Shown piece after piece: positions 43,266-53,853 of a stretch of DNA of 64,000 bases (positions are counted from its first letter, which is position 1; each line of letters begins with the position of its first letter). A program made the position numbers and the translations under genes. The notes beneath the pieces were generated by a model. That model saw nothing but the letters and a program-made list of their open reading frames with translations, was not told where the DNA came from and did not search any database. This DNA comes from Aquanectria penicillioides. Its lineage: Eukaryota; Ascomycota; Sordariomycetes; Hypocreales; Nectriaceae. Location of the stretch: NCBI GenBank assembly GCA_003415625.1, contig PYIU01000009.1, positions 3,410,001-3,474,000 on the forward strand, written 5' to 3'.

Positions 43266-44759
43266 ATGCCTACTTCCATCCCCTATGATCCCAGCCTCAC
43301 GCTGATGAGTGTTGTAAATGAACAAGCGCTCAACAATGTCATAGAGATTGCAGCCCTGCAAGCACCCGTCGACGCTGCGCAGGATGCCCTCAATTCTCTC
43401 ATCTCGTCCAAGCGCAGTCTGACCATGACCAAGACTGAACTCAGGAATCTCCGAGTCGGGACTGATGACTTGGACAAAGAGCTCGAGAAGCTGAACGACG
43501 CTGTCGAAAAAGCAGCCGGCGAATATGCAATGGCGAAAATGGCCGCCGAGCCCCAGATCATGGAAAAGCGAAAGGCTATCCATTCAGTTCACAAACAAAT
43601 CGAAAGTCCCGTGGACTACCTGCGTAGTGAGATCAAGACTATGCCTCTTGCCAATGATACCATGAACATGGATGTTCAGTACTTTTCTTTCGATTCCAAC
43701 TCCCAAAGCTCGGCTGCGTACAGCTCTCAAATTGCCTCGTACGTGTCTGGAGCCGTCGGCAGCGTTTTCGGAGCGAAGCAATCCATGAAAATTGGTACCG
43801 CAGCTTCGCGTCAAGTCAGTCGTCAGGTGAGCTCTCACAGTATTGAGGGCACTCTTGTGCTGTCTGTGAGCTGCACACACAAAAACGCATCCATCGTGGC
43901 TCCATTCGTGTTGCACGTGGACAAAGCCATTAAAGTCTGGAATCATCTCTTTCCCAACAGTAAGCTGGATCCAACCAATGGAACAAGCATGATGAAATGT
44001 GCGATGAATGAGAGCCAAGAAGACAAGGAGAAGTTTTCCATAATCTCCGGCACCACCTTTGGATCGAGCTTCGTTGGCATGGTCCACGTGCTCAATTCAA
44101 CACATACCTCTGCTTCAGAGTCAATGGAGGCCGCCGCCGCGTCTATGCAGGCTACAATGAATGCAGGTGGTTGGTTTGCAAACAGGAGTGGTAAAGTAGG
44201 CGTCGACTCTAAGTTTGCGAGCGATGTCAAGAACCTCCTCAGCCAGCAGAATGTCCAATCCCATGTGACAGTCCTGACCATGGGCGTTATCCCTTCGATG
44301 GTGGCTAACGAAGTTTCGATAGCCGTTGAGAAGTTTGCAAACTTCGACCCAAAGTCCAACATGGAAGCCGTCGCCAGCATTCAGAATGCGGTCTCGTCCG
44401 ATCAAGCTTCGGTCCAGTCCATGGCCGAGGCCTCGAGGACCAGTGGCCAGGCGTCTGAGATGCAAGGGAAGACCATTGAGTCCTCTCTAAGCGCTCTGGC
44501 GACCATCGACGATGGCAAGAATAAGATTCTCGACGTCAATTCGATGATGACAGCTTTAGACGATTACCTGAAGAAGGCGGCAGAGGGTAATGCTGGAGTT
44601 CCTATCAACTACTATTTGAAAGACATTGATCAGAAGATGTTGGCTCAAATATGGGCCGCAAAGTACTATCCTGGCCAGTTCATGACTATCAAATACGATG
44701 ACACGGAAGGTGGAGGTCCAGTTACTGAGGAGGGTGGGGAGCCCAAGGCCAAGCTGTGA
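43266..44759 (+). CDS. 497-residue protein with coiled coil and Ser-rich amphipathic core, unknown family
   Basis: This intron-free gene starts at ATG 43266 (MPTSIPYDPSLTLMSVVNEQ). Residues about 20-125 are helical with a coiled-coil stretch (TDDLDKELEKLNDAVEKAAG). The middle has beta segments (MDVQYFSFDSNSQSS, IEGTLVLSVSCTHKNASIV). It then has a long Ser/Ala-rich amphipathic part between GTTFGSSFVGMVHVLN and VQSHVTVLTMGVIP. The C-terminal helical part ends with GVPINYYLKDIDQKMLAQIW and an acidic Gly-rich tail. I believe this type recurs in many fungi as an uncharacterised family. The amphipathic Ser-rich block between two strands recalls pore-forming MACPF/CDC-type proteins, but no MACPF signature (Y-G-T-H-Y/F) is present, so that is a structural guess. 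There is no signal peptide. It is divergent from the PEX11C gene and opens the unusual 43-51 kb stretch. Confidence 0.75.
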   Translation: MPTSIPYDPSLTLMSVVNEQALNNVIEIAALQAPVDAAQDALNSLISSKRSLTMTKTELRNLRVGTDDLDKELEKLNDAVEKAAGEYAMAKMAAEPQIMEKRKAIHSVHKQIESPVDYLRSEIKTMPLANDTMNMDVQYFSFDSNSQSSAAYSSQIASYVSGAVGSVFGAKQSMKIGTAASRQVSRQVSSHSIEGTLVLSVSCTHKNASIVAPFVLHVDKAIKVWNHLFPNSKLDPTNGTSMMKCAMNESQEDKEKFSIISGTTFGSSFVGMVHVLNSTHTSASESMEAAAASMQATMNAGGWFANRSGKVGVDSKFASDVKNLLSQQNVQSHVTVLTMGVIPSMVANEVSIAVEKFANFDPKSNMEAVASIQNAVSSDQASVQSMAEASRTSGQASEMQGKTIESSLSALATIDDGKNKILDVNSMMTALDDYLKKAAEGNAGVPINYYLKDIDQKMLAQIWAAKYYPGQFMTIKYDDTEGGGPVTEEGGEPKAKL

Positions 44760-45927
44760 TATGCGCGATGATTCTCTCTTTTCAATAGTTTTGTTCGCAA
44801 CAATGCAAAGTAATAAACTTCGTCACCCAGATGCTCAGAAGCTTGTCTCCCTGCCTTTGCGATATGTGCCCGATTCGAGATCCTCTTTTCAAATCTCGCT
44901 CCCGCCATGACGATGATTCCAGGTCGAGATATGCCGGCCAGATGTGTAATTGGGTGCGACGAATAGATTTCGTGATATGGCTAGATAAAATTGGGCTGTA
45001 TACCCCGCATATGCAGGGCCATTGCAGGCTCGACTCCATGTGATGACTCTTACGAAAGCGTTCGAGACTAGCACTAGCTTCCTCGGAAACGGTAAAGATT
45101 GTGGAACTATTCAAGGGTCTCCATACAAAAACGGTTGAGGGGTTGAGTGGCTGGCATCTTACGCCCGCCGCTATACCCTTTCATGGCGCTCAGCCGCCGG
45201 AGACCTTCCAAGTCCAGACAAACTCTTTGAAGCCACCCCAAGCCGACCACCCTTCAGCTAAGACAATAATTTAGTATCCATGAAGATCCAAATGATGATC
45301 GAAAGGAAATGCAGTTTGGTGTTATCACACAGTACCATCCCATCCATGACGGCTGAGAGGCCTCTAGTAATGAATAGTTTGCCGTTGCCACAACATATTT
45401 CAATTTATTGCTCTCCACTATAGGTGCTGAAAACAAAAAGTCCCTCGTGAAAGTCTCACCATTAGACTATTGGCTCTGCCTTGGACTAGCTCATCGTGAA
45501 AACCGCCCAACTCAATCTGTACGAAGCACCCCGGGTGAATCGGAATAGATCTTGGTCTAGTGTCATTGCGCATGTAATGTCCAAATAGGTAGCGTCAGAT
45601 TTGCCATGGCTAGCTGAGTTGAAGGGAAAGATGGGCCAGCAACCACGCCGACAAAGGTCGGCGCACATGTGATCGCCCATCTGCTTCTCACCCGCGTAAC
45701 GGCAAAATTAACTCCCGTAGACTTGAATTAACAACTCCCTACCCCTAGGGATAGGTCACAAATGGTGAGTTTTCGCAATTTATGCATTACTTGCATAATC
45801 AAGTACCGTATTCAAAGAGTCACTATAAGGATTCGACTGGGCACAATTTCGCAAGCTAAAACGCATAGATCGTGTATCTCCTACTACTTCAGAATAGTGA
45901 TAACAATACTTACAACCCTATCATCGG
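44760..45927. other. Intergenic, no gene seen
   Basis: Convergent 3' flanks of the 497-residue protein and the papain-like protein gene; about 1.17 kb without a supportable frame. Confidence 0.5.
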
Positions 45928-47251
45928 TTATAACTTTGACTTGATGATGGTAGTGCCTGGTGGATCCATTCCGACTTGCGGTTCGATTTTGATAGGCAGG
46001 AACCAATTGATAATCCACTTTTCCCTCTCCTGCTCTTTCTTTTCAAGCGGATACTTACTAGCCACCTCACTGACTAGCATTTCTATGTTATTCACTTTCT
46101 GAACACGGAATGGAAGTTGTTCTTCTCGGTCTTGTGACTGGTTATAGACATGGACCTTGATGTAGTAGGTCGGCTTTTCCAGCTTGGGCGATTGTTCCTT
46201 CGTGGTCAACTGCTTCTGACCAATTGGTACCGACTTTGCTGTCTTCTTCGGCGGTACCTTGACAGTGGTAGCTGACTGTGTTTTTGTCTTCGTCGGCTGT
46301 AGCTTGGCAGTGGGAGTTGACTCTGTCGCTGTCGTCTTCGAGATAAACGGACTTGATTTATTTGTCTTCCGCGAACTGTGCTCTTTGTTATCTCGCAGGT
46401 AATCAAAAGCTTGAGGCATAGAGCACTTACATAAATGTTGTCTTCGTCACCTGCGATTCTGTAACCGGTTGGTGCTCTGGCTCTTGGGCCACCAGGTCTG
46501 GCTGTTCCGCCTCGGGTGGTGGCGGCACACGTTCCGCAATGGCGGCCATGCAGTGACCCGTCCTAATCTCTTGCCCATTTTTAAGCCTTTTGACGGGGTT
46601 CATCTTGTCCACAATCAAATACTGATGTTGCTCGAGCTCGTTAATTGCCTTGCCGATTTCTTTACCAGGAATACTACGTGCATCGCCAAAGGAGATGCCG
46701 TTTACTCCCAGGCTTCTCATCAGCACCGCGAGTGCATCAGGACGAAATGCGGTGCTGAGCGTGCCTGCGTCAGTGGGTATGTTCCAACTGCTTTTTCCAG
46801 TTGTGTCCAGCAGATAATACATAATCATTCTTTGCCACTCAGGGCCGCACACCAAGTTCTTCTTCTTTTCTGGGGCCAGTATCACCTTTGTCTTTGGTTT
46901 CTCGACCGACGACAACTTCTTGTTTTTTCCGGGGTCCTTTTGTTCAGGTTCCTTCTGCTCTGAGCCCGACATTGTGTTAATCGCAACCTCTGTTTGCAAG
47001 TACTTCGTCAAGTCTGAATGCTTCTCAACAAGCCCTTTTGGTAGTTCGCCCTCAGCAGGGATTCCTTTCTTAGAAGTCCACGTACTGGGGTCCACTAAGA
47101 AGTAATCGCCAATATTGCCTGGCCTATTGAAAATAGGATCGAGCTTGCCGCTGACTCGGGCTACCTCGAGCAGCGACAGCCACCAGCATTGCCAAGTACC
47201 ACGACGCTGTTGGACGGGCTTGTCCAACTGGAAAGGGAATTTAGATGCCAT
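45928..47251 (-). CDS. Papain-like cysteine-protease-like protein with C-terminal beta domain
   Basis: Exon 1 (47251-46431) and exon 2 (46375-45928) with a 55-bp GTAAGT...GCACAG intron give 422 residues. Near the N-terminus RRGTWQCWWLSLLEVARVSG has the Gln-x-Cys-Trp of papain-fold (C39/C70-type) peptidases. About 200 residues later GQEIRTGHCMAAIAERV supplies the matching His after two helices (DALAVLMRSLGVNG, EIGKAINELEQHQYLIVD). The spacing and the CW and GH motifs suggest a bacterial-effector-like Cys protease fold, though full activity is inference. A Lys/Glu-rich linker, a Pro/Thr/Lys low-complexity stretch (TKTKTQSATTVKVPPKKTAK) and a beta-rich end (PTYYIKVHVYNQSQ, KWIINWFLPIKIEPQ) follow. 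There is no signal peptide. It is on the same strand as the nuclease-like gene upstream. Confidence 0.7.
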
Positions 47252-47804
47252 TGTGACTCTGACAGAATCTTATTAGCGTGATACAGCTACTAATAAACAA
47301 GGGTATACACTCTACAGGATAAGGAGTCAGCGTTATTGAGTCTTTGACGTTGTTAGAAAGGGACTGTAGATAACAAGCCATATGATTTGTGTAAAAGGTG
47401 AGTAGAGATTTGCTCGAAAGAACTATCAGGTATCGAGATAAGTAATCACAGAAGTCACCCGAGATATTCCTGGCTGATCCGGATTGCGAGATTCTGGGTC
47501 TGTGAGTGGGAAGGGCCGTCTGCCGGAAGCCATGGACTATGACTCGACTTTAAAGAAATAGAGTATGAAATTCGCTCAGGATTACCCTACCTTACTCTAC
47601 CATTTTAGCATCAACCATCAGGGAGTTCGTATAATGCAAATAATTGACTTCAGCTAGTCCTTCCACGGCCTATCAGTTCAGGCAGCCACATCGACCTGTT
47701 TTGAGTTCGTACTGAGTTCCAGACCGGAGCCGCGATCTGAGACATTCCACCCCGAGTCTCTTGCGACTTCAGCCAGCCACAGATCCTTAAACATATTTCG
47801 TCAA
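47252..47804. other. Intergenic, promoter of the papain-like gene
   Basis: About 550 bp. No gene was seen. Confidence 0.45.
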
Positions 47805-48134
47805 CTATTGATCTGCTATTTCAACCCAGGCCAGTCGAGACTTCCAGGCTCGCGATGTTTTAATTAAGTTCCAGCCAGCCACGTATTGCTCCAGCATCCA
47901 TGCATCCATCACACTTCCCCACAACAACCCCTGTCGTGTGATAACGCTTGCTCCGTTTTCACCTTCCCCAATAATGGTGCGGGGGACAACTAAATCTGCC
48001 TGGAGTTTGCCAGTCTTTTGCCGGAATTTCTTAGGATGTTGATTTTGAGGTACAAGGAGTGCCGTGAGCTTCGCTCCTAGAGGCAATAGCCAAAATACAC
48101 TGATATTTATTTCCGGCTCCCCTATACGTATCAA
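47805..48134 (-). pseudogene. Orphan coding fragment between the papain-like and nuclease-like genes
   Basis: About 110 codons on the minus strand read as well-ordered protein: NISVFWLLPLGAKLTALLVP, QHPKKFRQKTGKLQADLVVP, RTIIGEGENGASVITRQGLL, WGSVMDAWMLEQYVAGWNLI, then a stop at 47805. No ATG begins it, and a TAA lies just upstream in frame. It is either the last exon of a gene whose upstream exons I could not connect, or a truncated relic. It might belong to the nuclease-like gene that ends 170 bp upstream. No family was recognised. Confidence 0.4.
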
Positions 48135-48306
48135 GACAACTTACAACTGGAGCCTGACAGAGAATAGGATATTTCCAATTTCCCTCGGCAAAGAAGACAG
48201 AAATCACAGAAGAAACAAATCTGAATAACAAGGCTAGTGTAGGGCCTTGAAATTAATGGAATCGCGTGGCCGAAAATCTCTTCTACCCCGATAATGCCAA
48301 CCATCA

Positions 48307-50728
48307 CTAGAGTCTAGCGCGTGGGTTCTGCAGGTCCAGCTCCAGAACCTGGGCAAACATCATAACAGTCGCCAAGTTCAGTACAGTTGCATCGCCAAGC
48401 CAAAGGCCATCAAAAGCTTCGTCTACTTTAACCTCAAACCGCGTAGGATATCTTCGAGAGAGAAGATTGAACTCGTAACTATGATAAGCAAAGTAATTGG
48501 GATAACCCGGTAAGGGAAATCCCCATTTGTACCTCGGCTTAGGGACTAGCCATGAGAGAGGCTGATCGTTCCATGTCGGATCTCGGTTCAACTCGGTGAC
48601 AAGGACTACTGCCAAGTTGGACTTTTCAACAAATCTCTTGAGGTACGACTCGTATCTAGACGGAGTCAACTCTAGTAATTGAAGTGCTAGCCATGTCGTC
48701 ATACCTGATCATGTCAGTGTTGCACTCGTATGTGCCCCAAACCAGGTTCACCTTGGATTGAGATGAATCGGGATTTGTATTTCCGTGAGCATCCAGGATA
48801 CCCCCATAAGAGTATGCAGAGCGGTGGAGCCACTGAAGCAGGTGGTTATCAGCACATCTCGCCTATGGCTAAATGGCACTATTGGACTCACCTCAGCAGC
48901 TCGGGCTTCGTTAACGCCGCATATAGTTTGAAGCACCTGTGTCTAAATAAGATACCAGTCGTTGATATTTTATTTTAGCATGAACTCACGGCCGTAGCAC
49001 TCTTGCCGTTCATGATGGCGTTTTGTCCCATACAACGAGGCCATTTGGTCGCGTCCTGGATTCTTCCCTTGGTAATCTCGGTTGAGGTTGCGTCTGCATC
49101 TGGAAAATCAGCTGAGGGAATAATTGACGCCAGTTTTCGAGCAAAAGTATCGTTATATTGTGGGAATTGCCGGTTTGGAGTGAAGTAGGAATAGCCCTTG
49201 CTGTCCATTTCCTCTGCGAGGTCTTTTGAAATGTAGGTACTGTAGAAGTCCTGCGGGTGGCGGCTAAGTAAAACATGTTTACCCTTCCATGCCGTAGTAC
49301 ATTTGGACTCTGGGAGGACTTCACATTTTGGAACGCTTGCGTCTGATGACATGGTGGCGTCTTTCCCGAACTCTGAGGCGGCTTTATCATGCGCACGTCG
49401 TATTGCGTTTTCCCATTGCTCATCAAATAACCCTTTCTTAGTGGTTTGTGGACAGAGCTCTTTGGCCATGTTTTTAATAGCTGTAGGAACTTTTTCCAAA
49501 CTTGGCAGTTCGGAGATGCGGGTCTTTAATTTCCGCAAGTCTTCATCAATAACATAGAAAAATACCAGAGGTGTTTTCAGAGTCTTGGGAATTGTCCAAA
49601 ATCGCGCATTGACTGCATACGTGGGCTTCTTTGTGATGGCGGCGACATATGCCACCTCTAGGTTAAAATGAATTAGTAACATATCATTACTTGCTGAGTA
49701 GGAAGGTTTCATAGGAAGAGCTTACGGCACCACCGACGAAATATGTATCGCCCTAAGTCATTTCCTAGTTTATCGTCTGTGCTTGGCCTCAGGAGATTCA
49801 TGATGAATTTGGCGCTCTGGCCCGTGATAACCTTGTCTTTGGGACCAGACTTTTTTCCTCCGTTAGTCTTTTGCTTGGGGTCAACGGTGTTCCCTCCGGT
49901 GTCGCTGGTCAAAAGATGGGTGCCGTTGAATCGCTCTTTGTGGGACTCGTTCCACTGCTTGTCTTGGAGTATCATGTTGTTTTTTGGGACGAGTGTGCGA
50001 GAAGAAGTGTGCGCGAGAAAGGTAAGCCAATCTAGCGCATAGGCTTTGCAGCGATCATCTGCGTCACCGTAGCGGCCAATTCGAGTTTCCAATTCTTTCA
50101 ATGGAATAAATGTGTTTGAGGCAACACAGGTTGACGTGGTTGTATCAGTGCTTCCACTGAATATGAACTGCGTTTCTGTGTCTTGCATCCAACGAGGCGG
50201 TTTAGCTACCTTGTAGGTAAATAGGGAATACTCGCACTCCTGTTCAAAAGTTCAGTCATATATCCACTGGATGTCAGTGTTTTCAAAGCCTACCTCTTCT
50301 AAAAGCTCACTCAGGGCAAAGTCAGGTCTCATTTCAGTTACAAATGGAATCTTCTTAGAAAGTGGAACGTCAGCGTTCTGGGGATTGGCGCCAAGCTCGC
50401 AAACAAGGGGATATTGGAGGTTAGTTGCTGTCTGAGCTCTTGTTCGGCCCCCGCCTGTGGCCGAGATAGTGTTATCGGTCGGTATACGGATTGCTAGCTT
50501 CGTTTGCTCCTCGTTCACACAGAATCCACCTACGAGAAAATATCAGTTTAAAATAGACGTATAGGTAGCCATGAACCTGCCGTCGAACGCTAAGCCGAGG
50601 TCTGCTGCTGCTTCAGGGGTTTCATCAGGGTCCAACTGATCCTGAAATGCATATGGATCCCAACGATCGTCGTGTTCTTGGATATGGACTAGACATTTGT
50701 TAATCAAATCTGAAGTTATCGCCAGCAT
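48307..50728 (-). CDS. Large multi-exon protein with HNH/beta-beta-alpha-metal-like nuclease segment
   Basis: The exons are 50728-50581, 50529-50294, 50239-49726, 49657-48990, 48942-48892 and 48832-48307. Introns are 47-68 bp; the first needs a GC donor to keep frame. The roughly 700-residue product starts MLAITSDLINKCLVHIQEHD and has no signal peptide. The N-terminal 450 residues match no family I know (AYALDWLTFLAHTSSRTLVP, VAYVAAITKKPTYAVNARFW). Near the C-terminus CMGQNAIMNGKSATATQVLQ is followed by EWLHRSAYSYGG and NLVWGTYECNTDMIR. The His, then N-L-V-x-G-T, then N-T-x-M-I-R order resembles NucA/HNH-type metal nucleases. After MIR the frame shifts by one base near 48700 into TWLALQLLELTPSRYESYLK and continues coherently to the stop. 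So this is either a one-base error or a fresh frameshift. Function beyond a nuclease-like guess is open. Confidence 0.6.
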
Positions 50729-52499
50729 TCCGCAAGTGCCGATTACCGCATTTAAATAGATTAATTTTTACTACACTGAGCCAAGATTGGTTGGGGGAAT
50801 GTTGATTACTCGGTTAATGGATACAGAACACTTCAGAACTGTACTTTGATATTTGAAATACTGTCAAGATCTTAGGCGGAAAACACTCTGAGTATCTTAT
50901 ATGCCGCGTGTGATGACTTATTCATGCACTAGATCCCTCCCCGCAAGCCATTGTGTCGATTTTAGCTGCGTCGACAGGCGCTAATGGACGGTCTCCCGAG
51001 GACCGTGAGTTGTCGATTACGACATGCCACAGCTCCTAAGGGGTTCGACGGAAGGAGCCTAGGGTATTTCATACCATTTCAAGGTCTACATTTGGAGTAT
51101 GGAATTCGTCAGTCTCGGCCTAGTTCGTCTTTTTTCCTGTCGTGGTGCCACCCTAAAAACCTTTTGCTTACAACCACCCAAGGAAAAGTGGCGAGCTGAA
51201 CACAGGTGGGAGTTAGAATAGTAAAGACCCATTACCGTCGGCTGATCCGTTCTAAAGCCTCTAATTGGCTTGGTGTATTATGGGTTCCACTTGCCCATTC
51301 AGCCGCTGCTCATGGACCACTTGGTATGTAGATGAGACACATTGGGTAGTATCCGTTCTCGAAATGGAATGTACACTTGTTGGCTCAAGCTCAGCTATCA
51401 ACACCATGAACTTAGCAAGCACAACGACCGTGAAACTCAAAGGGGAGTGGCTTGAGCTGATGACCTTGTTGCTAGGGTGTGCCACAGGATATAATACTGC
51501 GGGGTGTGGAGATATTACAAGAACGAAAGCTACTGTGGCTGGAGATCGGTTGAATTGGCGGAATGGGCGAAATGATTGAGTGATTGAGCTGGACCCTAGT
51601 ATTTAAGTAATAAGCGTCTTGATGGCTTAGAACAGCTGAAAATAACGATCGAACGAACTAGTGCAGCCTCCAGTTTGTGGTCCGATGTACTCGCCGCAAT
51701 CCAATCAAAGTCGTGTTTCCTGGTTATTACCGTATGAGGATTGGTGCCCTGCAGCCGTATGGATATACCCAGTTCCCACGCATATAAACCTTATCCGAAA
51801 TGTGCCTTAAATGAAGCAGACTTCGCAAAAGACATTGAGGACGCCATATGATACGGATAGGAGACTTGTACGCAAAATTAAGACATAAGAAGATATATAT
51901 ATTAAACTTAGCCTTCCGTTGGCTATCGAGGCTAGAGCTTGTCTCACTTCAGTTAGTTGACTCTAAAAGATCCCTTTATCACTTATATAAAAGTCAGGTA
52001 ATTGACCGCAGCATAAACCTCCACACTCAACCAGGTCCCAAATCGGAGCAACCTCTAGGTTATTATACTGTTAGACTTACTTAAATAGCGTAGTTGACTA
52101 GGCTGGCATATTGGGACGTAGTTAATGTTAATATAGCGGCCTCAATAGAGATAGAAGTGTAAAATACCGAGATTTGCGCAGGCGGCGATATTTGAATAGA
52201 TCTTCTCCGAGTAGGTGGCACTATTACACTTAGTAAATCTATTCTTCCTACCATGGTAAAAAAAAACCGCTACTCTTATTCTCCTTATACTGCTTATAGT
52301 GCAGGGCGAAAAATGTGGACCGAAAGTTCCATTGTAAGCTTGAGCCCAGTGTACCACATTGCAATGACATGAGCCATTCAAACTTATTAGAGACGATGGA
52401 ACATCACTTCCAAAATATGTTACAACTATTGAGAGCGCTAACAAATCAATAGGAGATCTAACATGCGAGTGTGCTGATTGCTAAGCTGGATAGTACGCA
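50729..52499. other. Intergenic, no supportable gene
   Basis: About 1.8 kb: promoter of the nuclease-like gene at the left, then AT-leaning sequence. A 104-codon plus-strand frame at 51265-51579 overlaps an equally long minus-strand frame, and neither shows a domain. Confidence 0.45.
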
Positions 52500-52960
52500 G
52501 TTGAGGAACAGTATGGTCCATGCTGTTCATATCGCGGCAGGCTTTCCAATGCCGACGCAGAGCGTAAGGTGGTCTCGGCTGTGGACCAAATTCGCTATTT
52601 GCGGGCTAAATTGATAGAGCGTGTCGCTGTATTTGGTGATGTCGTACTAGTTCGATGGGAAAAGCGAAGCGAAGCGAAGCGTTAGAATGTATTAAAGCAG
52701 GCGGCTCCGGGTCTCGATGAGAAGCAGTGGCTTATTCCAAGATATACTTATCTGCGTCAAAGATTCCTTATAGTTCTAGAAGTCAAAGGCGTCAGCATCA
52801 GCTCCTTGTACCTTGGTTGAATATGAACGTTCTGCAAACTAATCCTGGGGTGCTTTGCAAGACGTACCCTGGCCAGACTGTCATTGTGCGAGATGTGAGT
52901 ATCTATAATGTGCTACTTAATACCACTGCTTTAGAGCAGTGTGGCTGTCGAACTACCTGA
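52500..52960 (+). pseudogene. Remnant of a fungal hypothetical gene (PWLN motif family)
   Basis: The plus strand reads NADAERKVVSAVDQIRYLRA, VFGDVVLVRWEKRSEAKR, a TAG, then QAAPGLDEKQWLIPRYTYLR. In a shifted frame it continues RRQHQLLVPWLNMNVLQTNP. The words W-IPRY and RRRQLLLPWLN-E-LKTNP mark a family of uncharacterised fungal proteins that I recognise by these motifs only. A stop, a frameshift and loss of both ends make this a relic. A GAAGC microsatellite (about 52663-52681) lies inside it and may be part of the damage. Confidence 0.55.
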
Positions 52961-53254
52961 CAGCGAGTGCATTCGCCGTCCGGACAGCACCATCACCGTC
53001 GAGTTGGTAGAATCTGTCCAGGTACAGGCCTTCTGTAGCCTCAGGAATCCTCCCCCATCCTATATGAAAGACACTATATGCTACAGAGTTTAAATATGCT
53101 ACCGGCTCGGCATAGCCTCTTGCCAAGAAGCATCGGATTCCACAGCATCATGGGGTCGGGTCAGATCGGCCCTTTCTTCTATTAGTCGCGTGCCGTTTTC
53201 TGAAATAAAGATATGCATTATATAAAATACTTTTTAACTTCATACAGCTAGCTA

Positions 53255-53560
53255 CTTAATATTAGGCTTGTAAAATCAGTATTGATATAATTTAAGACAT
53301 GTCTTACATGAGATCTGTCTTATATAAATGCCTCTTAAATGCACACTGGCGTTTGCTTAATATCAAGTTTATGAAATCCTTATTAGCACAATCTTAAGAC
53401 ATGTTCTAAATAAGAGATATCTTATGCAAAATGCATCTTGAATCCACACCGCTATTTGCGTAATATGAAGCTTGCAACATCCGTATTGATATTATTCAAG
53501 ACATGCTTTAGATAACACATATCTTGTACGGAATGTATTTCAATTAATTAGCGCAGCTCT
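53255..53560. repeat. Three-copy tandem repeat, period about 103 bp
   Basis: Copies start near 53255, 53357 and 53460. Each has the order TTAATAT-A-GCTTGTAAAATC, TATTGATATAATTTAAGACATG, then AGAT-T-TCTTAT, AAATGC-TCTTAAAT-CACAC. Copies differ by about 20-25 percent. The AAGACATGTCTTA core of copy 1 is palindromic. The pattern is satellite-like and AT-rich, with no coding potential. Confidence 0.8.
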
Positions 53561-53853
53561 CACCGAGTGTGAAGCGACGAATTAGGAATCAGTCGCCGTC
53601 TTACTGTATTTTCCACTCAGATATTACTCTGATATAAAACAGAAAACTCAACTTCCCAGTTATTCTCAAACTCGGTCTTAAATTATACCTACTAACGCGT
53701 CCAAATCTTTCTATATATTTTCCCGAGAGCTCATTGTCCACCCATCCCTAAACGTCTCAACCATGGATAACAGAATGTGTTCTGAGTGCTAGCGGAGGAG
53801 GTATTAAGATTGGATGATGCGATTAATGCCACCAGATACCATAAAAGCCTCCC

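Noticed and set aside
43943..44380. 145-codon minus-strand frame inside the 497-residue protein gene
   Set aside because: Antisense shadow of the coding strand; the plus-strand protein is coherent over its full length.
51265..51579. 104-codon plus-strand frame (and an opposing minus-strand frame)
   Set aside because: Neither strand gives a domain, signal peptide or splice continuation; I could not choose between them.
53255..53560. Possible CRISPR-like array of regular repeats
   Set aside because: The units are contiguous, 20-25 percent diverged and have no unique spacers; the organism is a fungus. It is a tandem satellite.
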